NCBI GenBank assembly: GCA_900539505.1
Contig: UQCL01000071.1
Coordinates: 1-9,477 of the forward strand
DNA: 9,477 nucleotides
Reading direction: 5' to 3'
DNA from: an uncultured Campylobacter sp.
Lineage (GTDB): Bacteria > Campylobacterota > Campylobacteria > Campylobacterales > Campylobacteraceae
Shown here in pieces: positions 6,816 to 9,477 of the stretch. Both the position numbers and the translations under genes were made by a program. Under the pieces are notes generated by a model that was given only the letters and a program-made list of their open reading frames with translations, was not told the origin of the DNA and did not search any database. Position 1 is the first letter of the stretch. The number at the start of each line of letters is the position of its first letter.

Positions 6816-6824
6816 AGGCGTGAG

Positions 6825-7895
6825 ATGAAAAGGGCTTTTACTTTAATAGAGTTAGTGTTCGTCATAGTTGTTTTGGGTATTATCTCGATGTTTGGAGCGG
6901 ATCTATATACTAAAATTTATAGATCTTATGTGCATGTGCGTGCAGTAAATCAGCTTGAAAATAGAACGCAAAACGCTCTTATGCTTATCACCAATAAATT
7001 GGAAAATAGAATTAAAAGTAGCACGATAGCTCGCGAGATAGGTGATGCTAACGACGCTGCAAACTTCGTACCCATTAGCGATCTTACCGATCCAAAATAC
7101 GATGTACTAGAGTGGATAGGACAAAGCGTAGAAACTAGAAATATAGGCAATAGAGCACCTGGCTGGAGCGGGTTTATGTCTCTCCATCAGCTAAGAGATC
7201 AAACTTGGCCTCGAGATGCGAATAACGCAGGCTTTATAGGCGATACTAGAAACGCTTTTAATATGGTATCGCTAGGTAGCAACTTCCCTCAGGTAAATCA
7301 GATCGTAAGAAACCTCAGGGCTACTACATACCATAACCCTTCAGACGATGCCAGTGTAGCTCTTATATTTAGAATCGTCACCAATGACGCATCTCCTACT
7401 AGTGTAAACATAGGTTACGGCTATGATGGGACTTTTCAAGCGGATGGTAGTAATAGAGTGCTTGTGGCTGTAGGTACTCCTAGTAATGCGGGAGGCGGAA
7501 ACATAAACGGCGAGACCATAAATATAGCTCAATATCCGGGTAACCCCCATAATGACGATCATCAAGAATTCTCCGAGCAGTATTATTTGGCTCACACGGC
7601 TTATGCGATAGTCCCTACTAATGTCGAAATTTACACTAAAGATCAAGCTGGAAATTTAAGTAAGAATTTCGATTTGGTTTTGCGTTATAATTATCGCCCT
7701 TGGAGTAATATAGAAAAAGATACGCGATCTTTTAGAAATGCTAGTAGCGCCTTGTTGGCAGAGGACGTAAGTTTGTTTAGATTTAAAAACGATAACGGCG
7801 CCGTTGCGCTTAAGCTATGTATGAGAGACGACGGTAGAAATTTTGATCCAGCCGAGTTGGATCTGAATGTTTGTAAAGCACAGGTGGTGTACTAA
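6825..7895 (+). CDS. Type IV prepilin-like protein 2 (large, GspJ/PilW-like)
   Basis: The protein has 356 residues. Its leader is MKRA before FTLIE: Ala replaces the usual Gly at the cleavage position, a variant I have seen in other epsilonproteobacterial prepilins, and Glu5 is kept. The N-terminal helix continues past the membrane part into a long polar helix (about 25-70). A large head follows, of a size seen in GspJ- or PilW-type minor pilins. A C-terminal block LLAEDVSLFRF (310-320) with Cys332 and Cys350 recalls the end of PilW/GspJ-like proteins. The middle of the head is not recognisable. AGAGG overlaps the TAG of the preceding gene and sits 6 nt before the ATG. The stop overlaps the next start by one base (TAATG). 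It probably forms part of a pilus or pseudopilus tip or initiation complex together with its two neighbours; substrate and function are not visible. Confidence 0.82.
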   Translation: MKRAFTLIELVFVIVVLGIISMFGADLYTKIYRSYVHVRAVNQLENRTQNALMLITNKLENRIKSSTIAREIGDANDAANFVPISDLTDPKYDVLEWIGQSVETRNIGNRAPGWSGFMSLHQLRDQTWPRDANNAGFIGDTRNAFNMVSLGSNFPQVNQIVRNLRATTYHNPSDDASVALIFRIVTNDASPTSVNIGYGYDGTFQADGSNRVLVAVGTPSNAGGGNINGETINIAQYPGNPHNDDHQEFSEQYYLAHTAYAIVPTNVEIYTKDQAGNLSKNFDLVLRYNYRPWSNIEKDTRSFRNASSALLAEDVSLFRFKNDNGAVALKLCMRDDGRNFDPAELDLNVCKAQVVY

Positions 7896-8428
7896 TGAAA
7901 ACTATGCAAAAAGGCTTTGCTCTAGTAGCGGCCATATTTTTTATCATCATTGTAGCGACTACGGCGATTACGGCATTGTCTATAGCATCTATGACTGCCC
8001 GCGATGTAAACAACATTCAAAATAGAGAGCAGGCTATGCTTTTAGCTCAAAGTGCTACCGAGCTGGCGGTTTTGGCTATGCAAAGGCATCAGTATTTAAC
8101 TAGCGAGCTTATGGATGAACACAAGACGGCAGCGAATTTCCCTACTCTCAATACTATCAGGCTAGCATATCCGTCAAATAATGCAGGCGAGAGGATGTTT
8201 GATATCACCGTAACATTTGGATATTTTGATAGACAGCTAGGAGCGCCGGGCGATAATACTGTCGCTTATAGTAACTTCGGGCAAGCTTCTACTGCAGTGC
8301 GACCTTCCGGCGTAACAGGCGCCGTTCTAAGCCATGCTGCACTTGTAGACGTAATAGTGGAGTCAAATACGGCGGTTATGGGTACGCCAAAGGTTAGATA
8401 TCACAGACGAACTATTCAAAAACCATAA
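7895..8428 (+). CDS. Type IV prepilin-like protein 3 (GspK/PilX-like, no Glu5)
   Basis: This 177-residue protein has a 7-residue leader MKTMQKG before FALVA and a long hydrophobic stretch to about residue 33. Mature position 5 is Ala (Ala12) rather than Glu. Lack of Glu5 is a hallmark of GspK-type pseudopilins, and the region NREQAMLLAQSATELAVLA (43-61) matches the PilX/GspK pattern of a small-residue-rich helix after the membrane segment. GspK is normally larger, so PilX-like or a shortened GspK-like tip protein are both possible. The ATG overlaps the stop of the previous gene by one base, with an AGGTGG ribosome binding site inside that gene, so translation is likely coupled. An ATG at residue 4 would also leave a workable leader. 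The C-terminal half is beta-rich and unrecognised. It probably works as a minor pilin with the two preceding proteins. Confidence 0.78.
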   Translation: MKTMQKGFALVAAIFFIIIVATTAITALSIASMTARDVNNIQNREQAMLLAQSATELAVLAMQRHQYLTSELMDEHKTAANFPTLNTIRLAYPSNNAGERMFDITVTFGYFDRQLGAPGDNTVAYSNFGQASTAVRPSGVTGAVLSHAALVDVIVESNTAVMGTPKVRYHRRTIQKP

Positions 8429-8443
8429 TGCAAAGGAGAGGCG

Positions 8444-8986
8444 ATGAATTTAAATATCGTAGGTAAGCAGTTTGAGCTAACGGAAGCTATCAAAAATTAT
8501 GTCGAAAACGCATTTGAGACACTAGAAAAATATAATCTCGACATTATTTCTGGGCGTTGTGTAATTTCTGCCGACGAGAAGCAAGGCAAAAAGGGCTTCG
8601 TGGTGGATTTCTCATTAAATTTAGCGCATCAAGATACTATCGTCGTGCGCCAAAAAGATAAAGATCTCTACGCTGCCGTCGATCTCATCGTCGAGCGCGC
8701 CTCAAAAGTGCTTCGCAGATACCACGATAAGGTAAATTCTCACAAAAATCGCGACGAAATGAAGCAAAACGCCGTAGATAATGCGGTCGGTGCCAATAAG
8801 CCAAATTTAAACGATGAAGTTGATGAGATCGTCCCTACCGAGCTGGATCTATATAAGCCGCTAGAGATCGATGAGGCGCTAAATAAGCTTAAAGAAAGTA
8901 CCGATCAGTTCTTGGTCTTTAACGATATGGATGCTAAAATGCGCGTGCTTTATAAGCGCAAGGACGGTAAATTCGGCCTGTTTTAG
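8444..8986 (+). CDS. hpf: Ribosome hibernation promoting factor, long form (HPF/RaiA)
   Basis: Long HPF binds the small subunit's decoding region with its N-terminal domain and dimerises through its C-terminal domain, joining 70S ribosomes into inactive 100S dimers in stationary or stressed cells. The 180-residue protein has the S30AE domain at about 1-100, with the family's DKDLYAAVDLI helix at 72-82 and a basic RRYHDK end. A charged linker of about 25 residues follows. The C-terminal HPF domain spans about 128-180, recognised by YKPLEIDEA (137-145), DQFLVFND (154-161) and the terminal YKRKDGKFGLF. Length matches the long form. AAGGAG sits just before the ATG, 15 nt after the third prepilin gene. 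No promoter is evident in the gap, so it is probably expressed with the prepilins, although a promoter inside the third prepilin gene is possible. A terminator follows. Confidence 0.95.
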   Translation: MNLNIVGKQFELTEAIKNYVENAFETLEKYNLDIISGRCVISADEKQGKKGFVVDFSLNLAHQDTIVVRQKDKDLYAAVDLIVERASKVLRRYHDKVNSHKNRDEMKQNAVDNAVGANKPNLNDEVDEIVPTELDLYKPLEIDEALNKLKESTDQFLVFNDMDAKMRVLYKRKDGKFGLF

Positions 8987-9017
8987 CTAAATTTCATATT
9001 CGGGTATTTGAAATTTC

Positions 9018-9060
9018 AAGCGCTCGAGTTCTGATGAAATTCGGATCGGGTGCTTTTTTT
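9018..9060 (+). terminator. Intrinsic terminator of the prepilin-hpf operon
   Basis: AAGCGCTCGA (9018-9027) pairs with TCGGGTGCTT (9046-9055) in a 10-bp stem with two G-T wobbles, around an 18-nt loop that can pair further. T9054-9060 is an uninterrupted run of seven T. It starts 32 nt after the hpf stop. Confidence 0.7.
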
Positions 9061-9477
9061 AAATCGTCTCTGTTATAACATAGCGCCGATGAACTTTGGA
9101 AAAATAGCTGGTCATGTTTTTGCAAAGTCCAAATTGCGATGTCTTTAATTCGCTGCACTAGGAATTTTTACAGAGTAATACCGCTCGATTTTTAGTTGTG
9201 ACAAGCCTTGTTGCGAGAATTATCTACGAGCAGTGAAGCCGTAAAGCGAATGTGGGTGAAGTTGCGTGAGCAAAAAATCGCGCTCAACTCGCCGTAAGCG
9301 AGCCGGCTTTTCGTAGCGGATGTAAAATTTATTTCAACATCAAATCGTAACAGAGCTTTTGAATTTTAAAATTTGCTGAAATTTTTGATAAATTTCCGCA
9401 TTTTTTATATTTTATGAAATTTTTTCATCGTTAAGTTTTCATCGCGTTGTCGTTATTTGCTGTCCCATTTGAAATCT
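9061..9477. other. Right-hand region without a supportable gene
   Basis: No gene is clear in these 417 nt. At 9074-9092 a TATAAC-like -10 is followed by TAGCGCCGATGA, repeating the promoter region of the prepilin operon. From 9235 to 9310 the plus strand can fold: an outer stem pairs 9235-9241 with 9304-9310 and encloses two small hairpins (9267-9271/9282-9286 and 9288-9292/9298-9302), and a T is the next base, so the structure ends in TTTT. On the minus strand one frame from about 9365 down to a TGA at 8994-8996 has only two internal stops, at 9192 and 9168, and its last open part could start at a GTG (9156-9158) and encode 54 residues. The final 110 nt are very AT-rich and may precede or follow a gene beyond the edge. 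I recognise no tRNA, rRNA, tmRNA or RNase P sequence. Confidence 0.5.

Noticed and set aside
8989..9016. 8-bp inverted repeat AAATTTCA/TGAAATTT just after hpf
   Set aside because: It is made of the common AAATTT word, has no U-tract, and the better terminator at 9018-9060 follows directly.
9414..9428. ATGAAA/TTTCAT palindrome near the right edge
   Set aside because: Six A/T-rich pairs with a 3-nt loop in very AT-rich sequence are expected by chance, and no gene context is visible.
9431..9477. Possible 3' end of a minus-strand gene entering from the right, stop at 9431-9433
   Set aside because: Only about 14 codons are available and other frames end equally close by, so coding cannot be judged.
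1..9477. CRISPR arrays, insertion sequences, tRNA or rRNA genes
   Set aside because: No regularly spaced repeats, transposase, terminal inverted repeats with target duplications, or conserved RNA signatures were seen.

Overview
This window most likely comes from a Campylobacter-type epsilonproteobacterium, probably one of the higher-GC oral or human species rather than C. jejuni. The evidence is the very frequent AAATTT/AAAATTTT words in and between genes, the adjacent bamD and lon genes with prepilin genes next to them, and prepilin N-termini typical of this class. From memory, C. jejuni also carries lon, the BamD-like lipoprotein gene and the pseudopilin gene ctsT close together. The species assignment is inference.

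Layout. Nucleotides 1-777 hold the 3' part of an AT-rich gene ending in an HNH nuclease-type zinc domain; its 5' end lies outside the window. It converges on two minus-strand genes: a short agmatine/peptidyl-arginine deiminase family protein (798-1595) and, upstream of it, a GyrI-like small-molecule-binding protein (1643-2278). A 383-nt AT-rich spacer (2279-2661) separates these from a minus-strand bamD-lon operon (5825 to 2662). BamD is the outer-membrane lipoprotein of the Bam assembly machine; Lon is the cytoplasmic ATP-dependent protease. The lon ribosome binding site overlaps the bamD stop codon.

A 252-nt divergent promoter region (5826-6077) then leads into a plus-strand cluster of four genes: three prepilin-like proteins (6078-6815, 6825-7895, 7895-8428) and the long-form ribosome hibernation factor hpf (8444-8986). 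Spacing is 9 nt, a 1-nt overlap and 15 nt, and a hairpin plus T-run follows hpf, so one transcript is likely. The three prepilins look like minor components of a type IV pilus or type II secretion/DNA-uptake pseudopilus: an MshD-like protein with an internal acidic DDYDG motif, a large GspJ/PilW-like protein, and a GspK/PilX-like protein without the usual Glu at mature position 5. No peptidase, assembly ATPase, platform protein or secretin is in the window, so they must work with machinery encoded elsewhere.

The last 420 nt (9061-9477) contain no gene I can support. They do hold a repeated promoter-like motif, a possible folded RNA and an unusually open minus-strand frame.

The points most worth a second look are the non-canonical three-prepilin set co-transcribed with hpf, a 45-residue low-complexity insertion in the Lon protease domain, the HNH gene with an unrecognised N-terminal part in an AT-rich context, and the unexplained right-hand region.
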